Part shown: positions 9,995 to 20,708 of the stretch, one piece after another
Position numbering within the stretch: the stretch's first letter is position 1
Layout of the letters: each line of letters begins with the position of its first letter
NCBI RefSeq assembly: GCF_001941865.1
Contig: NZ_CP016162.1
Coordinates: 3,037,501 to 3,101,500, forward strand
Reading direction: 5' to 3'
Length of the DNA stretch: 64,000 nucleotides
Source: Pseudomonas alcaliphila JAB1
Lineage (GTDB): Bacteria; Pseudomonadota; Gammaproteobacteria; Pseudomonadales; Pseudomonadaceae
Position numbers and translations under genes: made by a program
Notes under the pieces: generated by a model
What the model saw: only the letters and a program-made list of their open reading frames with translations
The model's database searches: none
Told to the model about the DNA's origin: nothing

Positions 9995-10351
9995 TTACTT
10001 CTTCAGTACATGCAAAACATCCTCGAGCTCGGCGATCATCTGTTTGATCAGCTGACGATACTGAGTGGTGTCGTCCTTGGCTTCGTCACCAGAAAGGCGC
10101 TGACGTGCGCCACCGATGGTGAAACCTTGATCGTACAGGAGTGCACGAATCTGCCGAATCATCAGCACATCCTGACGCTGGTAATAGCGACGGTTACCCC
10201 GCCGCTTTACCGGATTCAGCTGTGGGAATTCCTGCTCCCAGTAACGTAGAACGTGGGGCTTGACCGCGCAGAGTTCACTGACCTCACCAATGGTGAAGTA
10301 GCGTTTGCCGGGAATTGCCGGTAGTTCGTCGTTATGACTTGGTTCCAGCAT
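9995..10351 (-). CDS. MerR-family transcriptional regulator (PA2737-like)
   Basis: The 118 aa protein has an N-terminal MerR winged helix ([25 protein letters not shown], in which the first 20 residues hold the helix-turn-helix) and a C-terminal helical segment for dimerisation. No cysteine cluster for metal binding is visible. It overlaps ihfA by 20 bases and is the conserved last gene of this operon in Pseudomonas. Its targets are unknown. Confidence 0.9.
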   Translation of the reverse strand: MLEPSHNDELPAIPGKRYFTIGEVSELCAVKPHVLRYWEQEFPQLNPVKRRGNRRYYQRQDVLMIRQIRALLYDQGFTIGGARQRLSGDEAKDDTTQYRQLIKQMIAELEDVLHVLKK

Positions 10352-10634
10352 AGGCCTCGACCCTGGCTTTCAATTTTTGCCCTGGACGAAAAGTGACCAC
10401 ACGGCGAGCCGTGATTGGAATCTCTTCCCCTGTTTTCGGGTTACGGCCGGGTCGCTGGCGCTTATCGCGCAAGTCGAAGTTGCCGAACCCGGACAGCTTG
10501 ACCTGTTCGTTCAGCTCAAGAGCCTGGCGGATCTCTTCAAAAAACAGCTCCACCAGTTCCTTGGCTTCCCGTTTGTTCAGGCCGAGCTCTTCATACAGAC
10601 GTTCCGCCATTTCAGCTTTCGTCAGAGCCCCCAT
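10332..10634 (-). CDS. ihfA: IHF alpha, DNA-bending protein
   Basis: This 100 aa subunit of integration host factor forms a heterodimer with IHF beta and bends DNA at promoters, origins and recombination sites. The family signature [20 protein letters not shown] covers the DNA-binding arm with its intercalating proline region. It follows pheT by three bases and overlaps merR, the standard gamma-proteobacterial arrangement pheS-pheT-ihfA. Confidence 0.97.
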   Translation of the reverse strand: MGALTKAEMAERLYEELGLNKREAKELVELFFEEIRQALELNEQVKLSGFGNFDLRDKRQRPGRNPKTGEEIPITARRVVTFRPGQKLKARVEAYAGTKS

Positions 10635-10637
10635 ACG

Positions 10638-13016
10638 CTACTTCCTTAACGTGGCGTTGAACCTTTGTTCGAGGCAGGTGAGGATATTTTGCGTAGTAGT
10701 ACTCACCTCATCGTCATTAAGAGTGCGCGATGGATGTTGCCAGGTCAAGCCGACGGCAAGGCTTTTTCTAAGCGGATCAATGCCTTTACCGTGATAGACG
10801 TCAAATAGCTTGAGGTCCGTCAGCCATTCTCCCGCCGTTTCACGGATTGCGCCCAGCACAGCCTCGGCCGGCTGTTCGCGATCGACCAGCAGCGCGAGGT
10901 CACGACGCACTTCAGGGAAGCGCGACAACTCGCTGAATACAGGCATGCGACCAGCAGCCACTTCGGCCAGCACCAGCTCGAAGAGGAATACCGGCTGATC
11001 CAAGCCCAGGGTCTTGGTGAGCTCAGGATGCAGAGCACCCATGAAGCCAACCAGGTGCCCTTCCCGCTCGATGCGAGCGGTCTGGCCTGGATGCAGAGCA
11101 GGATGCTCGCCAGGCACGAAGCTAAAGGCATCAGCCGCACCGGCATAACCCAGCAGCGCCTCGACATCGGCTTTCAGATCATAGAAGTCGACGTTATCAC
11201 GGCTGTTGGCCCAGCCCTCAGGCAGGCGGCTGCCGGTGATCACGCCGGCGAGCATGGCTTCCTGCTGCAGACGTTCCAGCTGACCGACAAAACGCAGGCC
11301 GCTCTCGAACAGACGCACGCGCGACTGCTGACGATTGAGGTTGTGCTGCAGCGCCTTGACCAGCCCTGGCCACAGCGAGGAACGCATGGCAGCCATATCG
11401 GCAGAGATCGGATTGGCCAGTTGCAACGGCTCTACGCCAGGAGTGAACAGCTCGAACAGCTTGGGATCGATAAAGCTATAGGTGATAGCTTCCTGGTAGC
11501 CACGGGCGACCAACAGGCGACGCAGAGCAGGCAGCTCAGCACGCGCCTCGGACTTGGCCTGTGGCGCCAGGCGCGCCTGCGGATAGCGCACCGGCAGACG
11601 GTTATAACCGTACAGGCGGCCCAGCTCTTCGATCAGATCCACTTCCAGGCTGATGTCGAAACGGTGACTTGGCACGCTGACCAGCCACTGGCCGGAGCCC
11701 TGAGCGCTGACACCCAGACCCAGCGCGGTGAGCAGACGCTCGACCTCGGCGCTGTCCATCTCCATACCCAACATCTGGTTGATGCGCTCGGAACGCAGAG
11801 TGATCGGCGCCACGCTCGGCAGATCGGCCTCGCTGCTGACTTCGATGACCGGGCCGGCTTCGCCGCCAACGATCTCCAGCAGCAGCGCAGTAGCGCGCTC
11901 CATCGCTTTACGTGCCAATTGCGAGTCCACACCGCGCTCGAAGCGGTGCGAGGCATCGGTGTGCAAACCATAGGAGCGGGCCTTGCCGGCAACAGCGATA
12001 TTGTCGAAGAAGGCGCTCTCCAGGAACAGGTCGCGAGTCTTCTCACTCACGCCGCTGTGCTCACCGCCCATCACGCCCGCGATTGCCAGAGCGCGACTGT
12101 GATCAGCGATGACCAGCGTATCGGCACGCAGGCTGACTTCCTGACCGTCGAGCAGCACCAGCTTTTCGCCCTCTTCCGCCATGCGCACGCGAATGCCGCC
12201 ACTGATCTCGGCAAGATCGAAGGCGTGCATCGGCTGGCCCAGCTCGAGCATCACGTAGTTGGTGATATCCACCGCCGCATCGATGCTGCGAATATCGGAA
12301 CGACGCAGCCGCTCGACCATCCACAGCGGGGTCGGACGGGACAGGTCAACGTTACGTACAACGCGACCGAGGTAACGCGGGCACGCCTTGGGCGCGAGCA
12401 CCTCGACTGGGCGCACTTCGTCATGCGCAGGAGCAACAGCGTCGATAGCGACTGGCGAAACGGCGGCGCTGTACATGGCACCGACTTCGCGAGCCAGACC
12501 GGCGAGCGACAGGCAGTCACCGCGGTTAGGAGTCAGGCCGATCTCGATGCTGGCGTCATCAAGTTGCAGGTAAGCGCGAATGTCGCTGCCCACTGGCGCA
12601 TCGGCAGCCAGCTCCATCAGACCGCTGTTGTCTTCGCTGATCTGCAGCTCGGAAGCCGAGCACAGCATGCCCTGCGACTCCACACCACGCAGCTTGGCCT
12701 TCTTGATCTTGAAGTCGCCCGGCAGCTCGGCGCCGATCATGGCGAACGGAATCTTGATACCGGCGCGGGCATTGGGCGCACCGCAAACGACCTGGAAGGT
12801 CTCGCTGCCATTGCTAACCTGGCATACACGCAGCTTGTCAGCGTCCGGATGTTGTTCGGCACTGAGGATCTCACCGACCACGATGCCACTGAAGGCGCCG
12901 GCCACCGGCTGTACGGCGTCGACTTCGAGGCCGACCATGGACAGGCGCGCGACCAGATCCTCGCGGGATACATCGGGATTCACCCAACTGCGCAGCCACT
13001 GTTCACTGAATTTCAT
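10638..13016 (-). CDS. pheT: Phenylalanine-tRNA ligase beta subunit
   Basis: The 792 aa product forms the alpha2beta2 PheRS with PheS. The start at 13016 (MKFSEQWLRSWVN) has GGAGA eight bases upstream; the longer open frame to 13067 has no support. In order it shows the N-terminal tRNA-binding OB domain (GIVVGEILSAEQHPDADKLR region), the B3/B4 editing domain, B5, the catalytic-like domain and the C-terminal FDX-ACB anticodon domain. Length matches other Pseudomonas PheT proteins. Confidence 0.97.
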   Translation of the reverse strand: MKFSEQWLRSWVNPDVSREDLVARLSMVGLEVDAVQPVAGAFSGIVVGEILSAEQHPDADKLRVCQVSNGSETFQVVCGAPNARAGIKIPFAMIGAELPGDFKIKKAKLRGVESQGMLCSASELQISEDNSGLMELAADAPVGSDIRAYLQLDDASIEIGLTPNRGDCLSLAGLAREVGAMYSAAVSPVAIDAVAPAHDEVRPVEVLAPKACPRYLGRVVRNVDLSRPTPLWMVERLRRSDIRSIDAAVDITNYVMLELGQPMHAFDLAEISGGIRVRMAEEGEKLVLLDGQEVSLRADTLVIADHSRALAIAGVMGGEHSGVSEKTRDLFLESAFFDNIAVAGKARSYGLHTDASHRFERGVDSQLARKAMERATALLLEIVGGEAGPVIEVSSEADLPSVAPITLRSERINQMLGMEMDSAEVERLLTALGLGVSAQGSGQWLVSVPSHRFDISLEVDLIEELGRLYGYNRLPVRYPQARLAPQAKSEARAELPALRRLLVARGYQEAITYSFIDPKLFELFTPGVEPLQLANPISADMAAMRSSLWPGLVKALQHNLNRQQSRVRLFESGLRFVGQLERLQQEAMLAGVITGSRLPEGWANSRDNVDFYDLKADVEALLGYAGAADAFSFVPGEHPALHPGQTARIEREGHLVGFMGALHPELTKTLGLDQPVFLFELVLAEVAAGRMPVFSELSRFPEVRRDLALLVDREQPAEAVLGAIRETAGEWLTDLKLFDVYHGKGIDPLRKSLAVGLTWQHPSRTLNDDEVSTTTQNILTCLEQRFNATLRK

Positions 13017-13078
13017 GTTGTCTGTTCTCCTTGACGGGCATGCCGCGTAGGCACCCACATCATGCAAGCCTACGCGGC

Positions 13079-13135
13079 ATACCCCACCCTCATCCGGCGC
13101 TTTGCGCCACCTTCTCCTAGGGGAGAAGGACTTGA
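13079..13135. repeat. Short repeat with hairpin between pheT and pheS
   Basis: The sequence CACCCTCATCCGGCGCTTTG and the following CTTCTCCTAGGGGAGAAG form inverted repeats. They look like a dispersed bacterial intergenic repeat. It sits within the 176-base pheS-pheT spacer, which holds no gene. Confidence 0.45.
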
Positions 13136-13192
13136 AGGAAGCGTCGCTACGCGACTGTCACGCTAAATGAATTCGATCACGAGGGGCGGCTG

Positions 13193-14209
<1,017 letters not shown>

Positions 14210-14230
14210 TTACAGACTCCAGATACGAAA

Positions 14231-14261
14231 TAGGGGAAGAGCTGTTAAGGCTCTTCCCCTA
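14231..14261 (-). terminator. Hairpin in the pheS leader, possible attenuator
   Basis: A perfect 12-bp stem (TAGGGGAAGAGC / GCTCTTCCCCTA) with a seven-base loop lies 22 bases before the pheS ATG. The following T-tract is short (TATTTCG). Together with the upstream hairpin at 14275-14292 it could attenuate pheST, as known for enterobacterial pheST, but I see no Phe-rich leader peptide. Confidence 0.5.
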
Positions 14262-14274
14262 TCTTTGACGTTGC

Positions 14275-14292
14275 CACCGGGCGAGCCCGGTG
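14275..14292 (-). terminator. Hairpin downstream of rplT
   Basis: The palindrome CACCGGGCGAGCCCGGTG lies 14 bases after the rplT stop. No T-run follows, so it may be a processing or stability hairpin rather than a full terminator. Confidence 0.4.
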
Positions 14293-14305
14293 ATTGTCGG
14301 GGGAC

Positions 14306-14662
14306 TTAAGCCAGAACGGCCTTAGCTTTCTCGACAATCGCAGCAAACGCCGCTTTTTCGTTCACTGCCAGATCAGCCAGAACCTTACGGTCGATTTCGA
14401 TCGACGCTTTCTTCAGGCCTGCGATCAGACGGCTGTAGGACAGACCGTTGACGCGAGCACCAGCGTTGATACGAGCGATCCACAGTGCGCGGAACTGACG
14501 TTTTTTCTGACGACGGTCACGGTAGGCATATTGACCAGCCTTGATGACAGCCTGCTTGGCAACACGGAACACACGCGAACGCGCGCCGTAGTAGCCTTTA
14601 GCCAGTTTCAGAATCTTTTTGTGACGAGCACGAGCGATAACGCCACGCTTAACACGAGCCAT
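14306..14662 (-). CDS. rplT: Ribosomal protein L20
   Basis: The 118 aa basic protein matches L20 throughout ([20 protein letters not shown]). It is an early assembly protein of the 50S subunit. In E. coli it represses rpmI-rplT translation by binding the leader mRNA. It is found in the usual order infC-rpmI-rplT. Confidence 0.98.
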   Translation of the reverse strand: MARVKRGVIARARHKKILKLAKGYYGARSRVFRVAKQAVIKAGQYAYRDRRQKKRQFRALWIARINAGARVNGLSYSRLIAGLKKASIEIDRKVLADLAVNEKAAFAAIVEKAKAVLA

Positions 14663-14691
14663 GAGTAATTACCTCTAAGTATCTTGACCGA

Positions 14692-14886
14692 TTAACGAAC
14701 GCGCAGCATGCGCTCGACTTTAGCTTTGTCCGACGGACCGATCAGCGAGCTGCCACGCAGCTGGCGCTTACGTTTCGTGGACATTTTGGTCAGGATGTGG
14801 CTCTTGAAAGCGTGCTTGTGCTTGAAGCCTGTAGCAGTCTTCAGGAAGCGCTTCGCAGCACCGCTCTTGGTTTTCATTTTTGGCAT
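14692..14886 (-). CDS. rpmI: Ribosomal protein L35
   Basis: The 64 aa basic protein ([20 protein letters not shown]) is L35 of the 50S subunit. It lies 29 bases upstream of rplT and 60 downstream of infC. The short spacer to infC could carry the L20 control site, but I cannot trace a specific structure by eye. Confidence 0.98.
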   Translation of the reverse strand: MPKMKTKSGAAKRFLKTATGFKHKHAFKSHILTKMSTKRKRQLRGSSLIGPSDKAKVERMLRVR

Positions 14887-14946
14887 GTTTTGTACTCCGC
14901 ATTCATTAACAACTGATAACCATCAGGCCTGCCAGTGCCCGGTAGA

Positions 14947-15492
14947 TTATTTACGCTTCTTGGGTGCGATGACCATCATCAGCTGGCGTCCTTCCAGCTT
15001 AGGATGCTGTTCTACAGTGCCGATTTCAGCAAGGTCAGCTTCGACCCGCTTCAACAGCTCCATACCCAGTTCCTGGTGAGCCATCTCACGGCCGCGGAAT
15101 CTCAGAGATACCTTGGCCTTGTCCCCGTCTTCAAGGAAACGTACCAGGTTGCGTAGTTTTACCTGGTAATCCCCATCTTCCGTCCCTGGACGAAACTTGA
15201 TTTCTTTAATCTGCTGCTGGTGCTGATTCTTCTTGGCAATAGCAGCCTGCTTTTTCTTTTCGAACAGGTGCTTGCCGTAATCCATGATACGGCAAACCGG
15301 CGGCAGTGCGTCAGCAGAGATCTCTACCAGATCCAGCTTGGCCTCTTCGGCCACGCGCAACGCTTCATCGATCGAAACAACACCAATCTGCTCGCCGTCG
15401 GCGCCAATCAGGCGCACTTCACGTGCGGTGATGTTCTCGTTGATCGGGGCCTTGGGAGCGGCCCGCTTATCCTGTCTCATTTCACGCTTAAT
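14947..15492 (-). CDS. infC: Translation initiation factor IF-3, probable AUU start
   Basis: IF-3 keeps ribosomal subunits apart and checks start-codon pairing. An ATG at 15480 gives 177 aa. Four codons upstream an in-frame ATT at 15492 lies eight bases after GGAG, while the ATG lacks a good ribosome site. ATT start gives 181 aa beginning (M)[12 protein letters not shown] initiation of infC is the established basis of IF-3 autoregulation in E. coli. The gene begins five bases after the thrS stop. The N- and C-terminal IF-3 domains are intact ([31 protein letters not shown]). Confidence 0.95.
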   Translation of the reverse strand: MKREMRQDKRAAPKAPINENITAREVRLIGADGEQIGVVSIDEALRVAEEAKLDLVEISADALPPVCRIMDYGKHLFEKKKQAAIAKKNQHQQQIKEIKFRPGTEDGDYQVKLRNLVRFLEDGDKAKVSLRFRGREMAHQELGMELLKRVEADLAEIGTVEQHPKLEGRQLMMVIAPKKRK

Positions 15493-15497
15493 AGTTA

Positions 15498-17420
15498 TTA
15501 CTCCAAATCTTGGCGACCACGCCGGGAAACCGCTTGCTGCAACTGAGAGGCGAACTGCTCGATGGGCATAGAGCCCAGATCGACGCCTTCACGAGTACGG
15601 ACAGCAACGGATCGAGTCTCGACTTCCCGATCTCCAATAACCAAGAGATAGGGAACCTTGAGCAAGGTATGCTCGCGGATTTTAAAGCCGATCTTTTCGT
15701 TTCTCAAGTCAACCTTGGCACGAAAACCGCTTTGATTGAGAGTTTTCTCGACTTCACGGGCAAAATCGGCCTGCTTGTCGGTGATATTCATGATCACTGC
15801 CTGGGTCGGAGCGAGCCAAGCCGGGAAGGAACCGGCGTAGTGCTCGATCAGCATACCGATGAAACGCTCGAACGAACCGAGGATCGCGCGGTGCAACATG
15901 ACCGGGCGTTTGCGGTTGTTGTCTTCGGCGATGTAGCTGGCATCCAGACGCTCAGGCAGGTTCGGATCGTACTGCAGCGTACCGCACTGCCAGTTACGCC
16001 CCAGACAGTCACGCAGGGTGAACTCGATCTTCGGACCGTAGAAGGCGCCCTCACCCGGCTGATATTCCCAGGCCAGGCCGGATTCATTCAGCGCTTCGGC
16101 CAGCGCGCCTTCGGCGCGATCCCACAGCTCGTCGGAGCCCACGCGCTTGGCAGGACGGGTCGAAAGCTTCATGGCGATATCGCTGAAGCCGAAGTCCGCA
16201 TAGACCTGCAGGGTCAGCTTGATGAAATCGGCCGCTTCCTTCTTGACCTGATCCTCGGTACAGAAGATGTGCGCATCGTCCTGCACGAAGCCACGCACGC
16301 GCATGATGCCGTGCAGCGCGCCGGACGGCTCGTTGCGATGGCAAGCACCGAACTCGGCGAGGCGCAGCGGCAGGTCGCGGTAGGACTTCAGGCCCTGGTT
16401 GAAGATCTGCACGTGGCACGGGCAGTTCATCGGCTTGACCGCATAGTCGCGGTTTTCCGAAGCCGTGGTGAACATGTTCTCGGCGTAGTTGGACCAGTGC
16501 CCAGAGCGCTCCCAGAGGATGCGGTCGACCACCTGCGGCGTGCGCACTTCCACGTAGCCGTTCTCACGCTGCACCTGGCGCATGTACTGCTCCAGCACCT
16601 GATAGACGGTCCAGCCATTGGGGTGCCAGAACACCATGCCCGGTGCTTCTTCCTGCAGATGGAACAAATCCAGCTGCTTGCCGATGCGACGGTGATCGCG
16701 CTTCTCTGCCTCTTCGATACGCTGGATATAGGCAGCCAGCTGCTTCTTGTCCGCCCAGGCAGTGCCGTAGATACGCTGCAGCTGCTCGTTTTTCGAGTCG
16801 CCACGCCAGTAGGCACCGGAAATGCGGGTCAGCTTGAACGCCTTGAGAAAGCGCGTGTTCGGCACGTGCGGGCCACGGCACATGTCGACGTATTCTTCAT
16901 GGAAATACAGCCCCATAGCCGTTTCGTCCGGCATGTCGTCGATCAGACGCAGCTTGTATTCCTCGCCACGCGACTTGAACAGCTCGATGACCTCGGCACG
17001 CGGCGTCATCTTCTTGATGACGTCGTAGTCCTTCTCGATCAACTCGGCCATGCGCTTTTCAATGGCCGCCATGTCTTCCGGCGTGAAGGGACGATCGATG
17101 GCGATATCGTAATAGAAGCCTTCGTCAATGACCGGCCCGATCACCATCTTGGCGTTCGGGTACAGCTGCTTGACCGCATGCCCAACCAGGTGGGCACAGG
17201 AGTGACGGATGATCTCCAGCCCCTCTTCGTCCTTCGGCGTAATGATCTGCAAGGTGGCATCGGTATCGATCACGTCACAGGCATCGACCTGCTTGCCGTT
17301 TACCCTGCCAGCAAGGGTGGCCTTGGCCAGACCCGCACCAATGGATTGCGCGACCTCCAGCACGGATACCGGATGATCGAACGAACGCTGACTGCCGTCG
17401 GGAAGAGTAATGATGGGCAT
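15498..17420 (-). CDS. thrS: Threonine-tRNA ligase
   Basis: The 640 aa enzyme charges tRNA-Thr. The start at 17420 ([11 protein letters not shown]) follows AGGAGGCGCC; the open frame extends 11 codons further without support. Domains in order are TGS (1-60), the N-terminal editing domain with [13 protein letters not shown] (zinc-site HxxxH), the class II catalytic core ([27 protein letters not shown]) and the anticodon domain at the end. It is the first gene of the operon. Confidence 0.97.
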   Translation of the reverse strand: MPIITLPDGSQRSFDHPVSVLEVAQSIGAGLAKATLAGRVNGKQVDACDVIDTDATLQIITPKDEEGLEIIRHSCAHLVGHAVKQLYPNAKMVIGPVIDEGFYYDIAIDRPFTPEDMAAIEKRMAELIEKDYDVIKKMTPRAEVIELFKSRGEEYKLRLIDDMPDETAMGLYFHEEYVDMCRGPHVPNTRFLKAFKLTRISGAYWRGDSKNEQLQRIYGTAWADKKQLAAYIQRIEEAEKRDHRRIGKQLDLFHLQEEAPGMVFWHPNGWTVYQVLEQYMRQVQRENGYVEVRTPQVVDRILWERSGHWSNYAENMFTTASENRDYAVKPMNCPCHVQIFNQGLKSYRDLPLRLAEFGACHRNEPSGALHGIMRVRGFVQDDAHIFCTEDQVKKEAADFIKLTLQVYADFGFSDIAMKLSTRPAKRVGSDELWDRAEGALAEALNESGLAWEYQPGEGAFYGPKIEFTLRDCLGRNWQCGTLQYDPNLPERLDASYIAEDNNRKRPVMLHRAILGSFERFIGMLIEHYAGSFPAWLAPTQAVIMNITDKQADFAREVEKTLNQSGFRAKVDLRNEKIGFKIREHTLLKVPYLLVIGDREVETRSVAVRTREGVDLGSMPIEQFASQLQQAVSRRGRQDLE

Positions 17421-17653
17421 GGCGCCTCCTCTCCTAGTGGTGACCCCTACCAAAGGTCACGTGGGTTGGGATGAGCCAGGAAGCGATTCAGCGGTGTACC
17501 CACCTAACGATGGCAGGAGCCCGAAGGCCAACCAGACCGAACCAGAGTCACTGGAAGTAAAAGAGTGCGGATGCTTTCAGAAAGCCTGAGCCCTGACAAG
17601 CTGCCGCTTGAAACAAACACGCAAAACCTGCTCGAAAAATCCGAGCAATAAAA
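17421..17653. other. Leader region upstream of thrS
   Basis: About 230 bases between thrS and the tRNA-Val terminator hold no gene. The thrS promoter and a possible ThrRS-binding leader must lie here, but I cannot identify boxes or a tRNA-mimic structure confidently. Confidence 0.4.
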
Positions 17654-17676
17654 AAGGGGTCGCTTAGCGACCCCTT
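17654..17676 (-). terminator. Terminator of tRNA-Val
   Basis: The inverted repeat AAGGGGTCGC / GCGACCCCTT has a three-base loop and is followed on the minus strand by a T-run (TTTTTATTG). It lies ten bases past the tRNA 3' end. Confidence 0.85.
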
Positions 17677-17686
17677 CTTATCGATT

Positions 17687-17763
17687 TGGTAGGCACAATT
17701 GGACTCGAACCAACGACCCCCACCATGTCAAGGTGGTGCTCTAACCAACTGAGCTATGTGCCT
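17687..17763 (-). tRNA. tRNA-Val, anticodon GAC
   Basis: The 77-nt minus-strand cloverleaf has acceptor AGGCACA pairing with TGTGCCT, anticodon loop TTGACAT (GAC), T-loop GGTTCGAGTCC and encoded CCA. It reads GUC and GUU codons. Confidence 0.97.
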
Positions 17764-17776
17764 TCGATGGGTGCGC

Positions 17777-17804
17777 ATTCTACGCAGATCTTTTTGGCCG
17801 TCAA
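17777..17804 (-). promoter_or_regulatory. Sigma-70 promoter of tRNA-Val
   Basis: On the minus strand TTGACG and TAGAAT are 16 bases apart and precede the tRNA 5' end by about 14 bases. Both hexamers are near consensus. Confidence 0.7.
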
Positions 17805-17946
17805 CAGATTTTTTCGCTAACTCACTGAAATAGGCCAATTTTTTATCGAAACCCGATCGTTGAATATTTTGCACGGAGACTAGCCGGCCATTTTCAACTC
17901 AGGTAGCATCGGATCATTCGTAAAAAATAAAGAACAGAGGTTCAAG

Positions 17947-19230
17947 ATGGCGCACACGGCATATCCACAATCCTATTACGCCGCTTCAGCCAACCCCGTC
18001 CCGCAACGCCCTGCTCTGCAAGGTGAGGTGGAGACCGATGTGTGCATCATCGGTGCGGGCTACACCGGCCTGTCCACTGCACTGTTCCTGCTGGAGAACG
18101 GTTTCAAGGTGAGCATCGTCGAAGCGGCCAAGGTCGGCTTTGGTGCATCGGGCCGCAACGGCGGCCAGATCGTCAATAGCTACAGCCGAGACATCGACGT
18201 GATCGAACGCACGGTCGGCCCCAAGCAGGCGCAATTGCTTGGGCAGATGGCTTTCGAGGGTGGCCGCATCATCCGTGAGCGCATCGCCAAATACGACATC
18301 CAGTGCGACCTGAAGGACGGTGGCGTATTCGCCGCGTTGACCAGCAAGCAGATGGGCCACTTGGAATCGCAGAAGAAACTCTGGGAGCGCTACGGCCACA
18401 CCCAGCTGGAACTGATGGACGCCAAGCGCATTCGCGAAGTGGTTGCTACCGAGAACTATATCGGCGGGATGCTGGACATGAGCGGTGGCCATATCCACCC
18501 ACTGAATCTGGCCCTGGGCGAAGCCGCTGCAGTGGAGTCGCTGGGTGGCGTGATCTATGAACAGTCCCCGGCCACACGCATCGAGCGCGGCGCCAAACCG
18601 GTGGTGCACACCCCGGAAGGTCGCATCAAGGCCAAGTTCGTGGTCGTCGCAGGTAACGCCTACCTGGGCAATCTGGTGCCGGAGTTGGCGTCCAAGTCAA
18701 TGCCGTGCGGCACGCAGGTGATCACCACCGAGCCGCTGTCCGACGAAGTGGCTGCCAGCCTGCTGCCGCAGGATTACTGCGTGGAAGACTGCAACTACCT
18801 GCTCGACTACTACCGCCTCACCGGCGACAAGCGCCTGATCTACGGCGGTGGCGTGGTCTATGGCGCACGCGACCCGGCCAACATCGAAGCGATCATCCGG
18901 CCGAAGATGCTCAAGACCTTCCCGCAGCTGAAGAACGTGAAGATCGACTTCGCCTGGACCGGCAACTTCCTGCTGACGCTTTCGCGCCTGCCGCAGGTCG
19001 GTCGCATCGGCGACAACATCTACTACTCGCAAGGCTGCAGCGGCCATGGCGTGACCTACACGCACCTGGCAGGCAAGGTTCTGGCCGAGGCGCTGCGTGG
19101 TCAGGCCGAGCGTTTCGATGCCTTCGCCGGCCTGCCGCACTACCCCTTCCCGGGCGGTCGCCTGTTCCAAGTACCATTCAGCGCTATCGGCGCCTGGTAC
19201 TACACCCTGCGTGACAAGCTCGGCGTGTGA
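17947..19230 (+). CDS. FAD-dependent polyamine oxidoreductase, PauB3/PuuB-like
   Basis: The 427 aa protein carries an N-terminal FAD-binding dinucleotide fold (GAGYTG, residues 36-41) and the DAO-family core. It resembles gamma-glutamylputrescine oxidases (PuuB) and P. aeruginosa PA2776 (pauB3), which oxidise gamma-glutamylated polyamines. The downstream neighbours are homologues of PA2778 and PA2779, supporting the orthology. The ribosome site (ACAGAGG) precedes the ATG at 17947. It is a single-gene unit with a terminator at 19248. The exact substrate is inferred from the family. Confidence 0.85.
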   Translation: MAHTAYPQSYYAASANPVPQRPALQGEVETDVCIIGAGYTGLSTALFLLENGFKVSIVEAAKVGFGASGRNGGQIVNSYSRDIDVIERTVGPKQAQLLGQMAFEGGRIIRERIAKYDIQCDLKDGGVFAALTSKQMGHLESQKKLWERYGHTQLELMDAKRIREVVATENYIGGMLDMSGGHIHPLNLALGEAAAVESLGGVIYEQSPATRIERGAKPVVHTPEGRIKAKFVVVAGNAYLGNLVPELASKSMPCGTQVITTEPLSDEVAASLLPQDYCVEDCNYLLDYYRLTGDKRLIYGGGVVYGARDPANIEAIIRPKMLKTFPQLKNVKIDFAWTGNFLLTLSRLPQVGRIGDNIYYSQGCSGHGVTYTHLAGKVLAEALRGQAERFDAFAGLPHYPFPGGRLFQVPFSAIGAWYYTLRDKLGV

Positions 19231-19247
19231 TCATCCTGCACACCACT

Positions 19248-19275
19248 GAAAACGGCGCCCGAGGGCGCCGTTTTC
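19248..19275. terminator. Bidirectional terminator between convergent genes
   Basis: The inverted repeat GAAAACGGCGCCC / GGGCGCCGTTTTC gives A-run and T-run flanks on both strands. It separates the plus-strand oxidoreductase from the minus-strand peptidase. Confidence 0.9.
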
Positions 19276-19282
19276 ATGTGCA

Positions 19283-20236
19283 TCATGGGCAGACCGACAA
19301 GGCCTGACACTGCCCAGGGCTACCACCGACCTTCGACGGCGCAGCGAAGCGCTCATCATCCGGCGCCAGACGCTGTGCGCACGCCTGGGCCTGCTGCGCC
19401 TCACGGGCACAGCCCTGCTCACCCAACACCTGCGACAGGTTGAACCAACCCGCAGCGAACCCCGGTTCGCGCTTCAGGCTCTCACGCAACGCCTGCTCGG
19501 CACCCTTGCGGTCACCATCGGCGTAGCGGCTGTTGCTCAGGGCAAACCATGGCAGTGACTGCTCCGGCCAAGCCTCGGCGGCGCGGCGATAGGCGCGCCG
19601 CGCCGGCTGGGCATTGCCAGTTTGCTCAAGGTCGTTAGCGGCCTTCATCCAGACCTGCATGTCGGCCTGCGCCGGCAGGCGCTCCGGCGGTAGGGTGACC
19701 ACCGCCCAGCGACCACCGCGTGCCCAGGTTCTGTCGAAGCTGTTGAAGCTGTCTTCGAGCCTGCGCGTGGTGGCCGAACGCAAAATCAGCGTGCGCTCAC
19801 GACGGTCGTAACCCACCACCACCGCGAAGTGCCATTGCGGGTACCAGTCGAACGCCAGGTTCTGCAGCACCAGCACCGGGTTACCGGCGGCCACTTCGGC
19901 GAGCACCGCCTCCAGGCGTGGCTGCAGCGGATACACCAGCATCTCGTGATTGCGCGCCGCGGCGACCATCTCCACCTGCAGACTGCCTTCACGGCTGGGG
20001 ATATAGACCTTGTCCTTGAGCGCACCGGGCGTAGTCAGCACGCCACGCTGATTGAGCATGGTGGCCAAGGCAGCCGGCCCGCACTGGAAGGCGTCCTGAG
20101 GGAAGAAAGGTACATCGGTGAGCTCCACCCGCTCAGGCAAACGCTCGCCCACCGGTGATAACACCGGGGAGCGAGCGCAGGCTGTGAGTAGAACGATCGA
20201 TGCGATACAGCAGAGGCGAATCAGCGATTTATGCAT
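19283..20236 (-). CDS. PA2778-family cysteine peptidase lipoprotein with TPR region
   Basis: The 317 aa protein starts MHKSLIRLCC at 20236 and has a lipobox LLTAC with Cys20. A C39-like papain fold follows: Cys52 in FQCGPAALATML and His136 in YPQWHFAVVVGYD. The C-terminal third (about residues 195-290) is TPR-like (LEQTGNAQPARRAYRRAAEA). The gene overlaps the PA2779-like gene by 16 bases, so the two are co-translated. A protease acting with a small membrane partner is inferred; no substrate is known to me. Confidence 0.85.
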   Translation of the reverse strand: MHKSLIRLCCIASIVLLTACARSPVLSPVGERLPERVELTDVPFFPQDAFQCGPAALATMLNQRGVLTTPGALKDKVYIPSREGSLQVEMVAAARNHEMLVYPLQPRLEAVLAEVAAGNPVLVLQNLAFDWYPQWHFAVVVGYDRRERTLILRSATTRRLEDSFNSFDRTWARGGRWAVVTLPPERLPAQADMQVWMKAANDLEQTGNAQPARRAYRRAAEAWPEQSLPWFALSNSRYADGDRKGAEQALRESLKREPGFAAGWFNLSQVLGEQGCAREAQQAQACAQRLAPDDERFAAPSKVGGSPGQCQALSVCP

Positions 20237-20628
20237 TTGACGAAATTGAAGATGTTGGTGGCGCACAGCATATCAGTGATGATGAAGATCACCAGAAACA
20301 ACACGATAATGCCGACCACACCCGCACCTGCAGGCGCCTGATCCAGTTGCTGGTTGAACTGCGCCAGTTCGGCCGGGGTCAGGCTGGCGATACGCGACTC
20401 GACCTGATCACGGTCGACGCCCATGGACACCAGTTTTTCCTTCACCTGCTCGTCATCGAGCATGGCCATCAACTGCTCCTGATCCACCTTGTGCTGCTGC
20501 TCGGCGATCACCTCGTGAGTGCCGACCATCGCCGCATTCGCGGCAGGAATCTGCACCACCAGCAGCAGGTGAAACAGCGCGGTAATGGCTGCCAGACGGC
20601 GCATAACGGGGTTCATGGAAATTGTCAT
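20221..20628 (-). CDS. PA2779-family membrane-anchored small protein
   Basis: The start at 20628 (MTISMNPVMRRLA) follows AGGAGAT; the frame upstream to 20670 is unsupported. The 135 aa product has an N-terminal hydrophobic signal/anchor (residues about 8-30), a charged helical middle, and a C-terminal transmembrane segment (GVVGIIVLFLVIFIITDML) followed by a short tail with cysteines. It is the partner of the cysteine peptidase gene that it overlaps. Function is unknown; it may be the anchor or substrate of that peptidase. Confidence 0.8.
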   Translation of the reverse strand: MTISMNPVMRRLAAITALFHLLLVVQIPAANAAMVGTHEVIAEQQHKVDQEQLMAMLDDEQVKEKLVSMGVDRDQVESRIASLTPAELAQFNQQLDQAPAGAGVVGIIVLFLVIFIITDMLCATNIFNFVKCINR

Positions 20629-20708
20629 TGTGGTTATCTCCTGAGGGACGAGGTAGCCAATAGACAGCATCCAAATCGCTCGGGTTCACTCCATCAGTCT
20701 GCGCGGGT

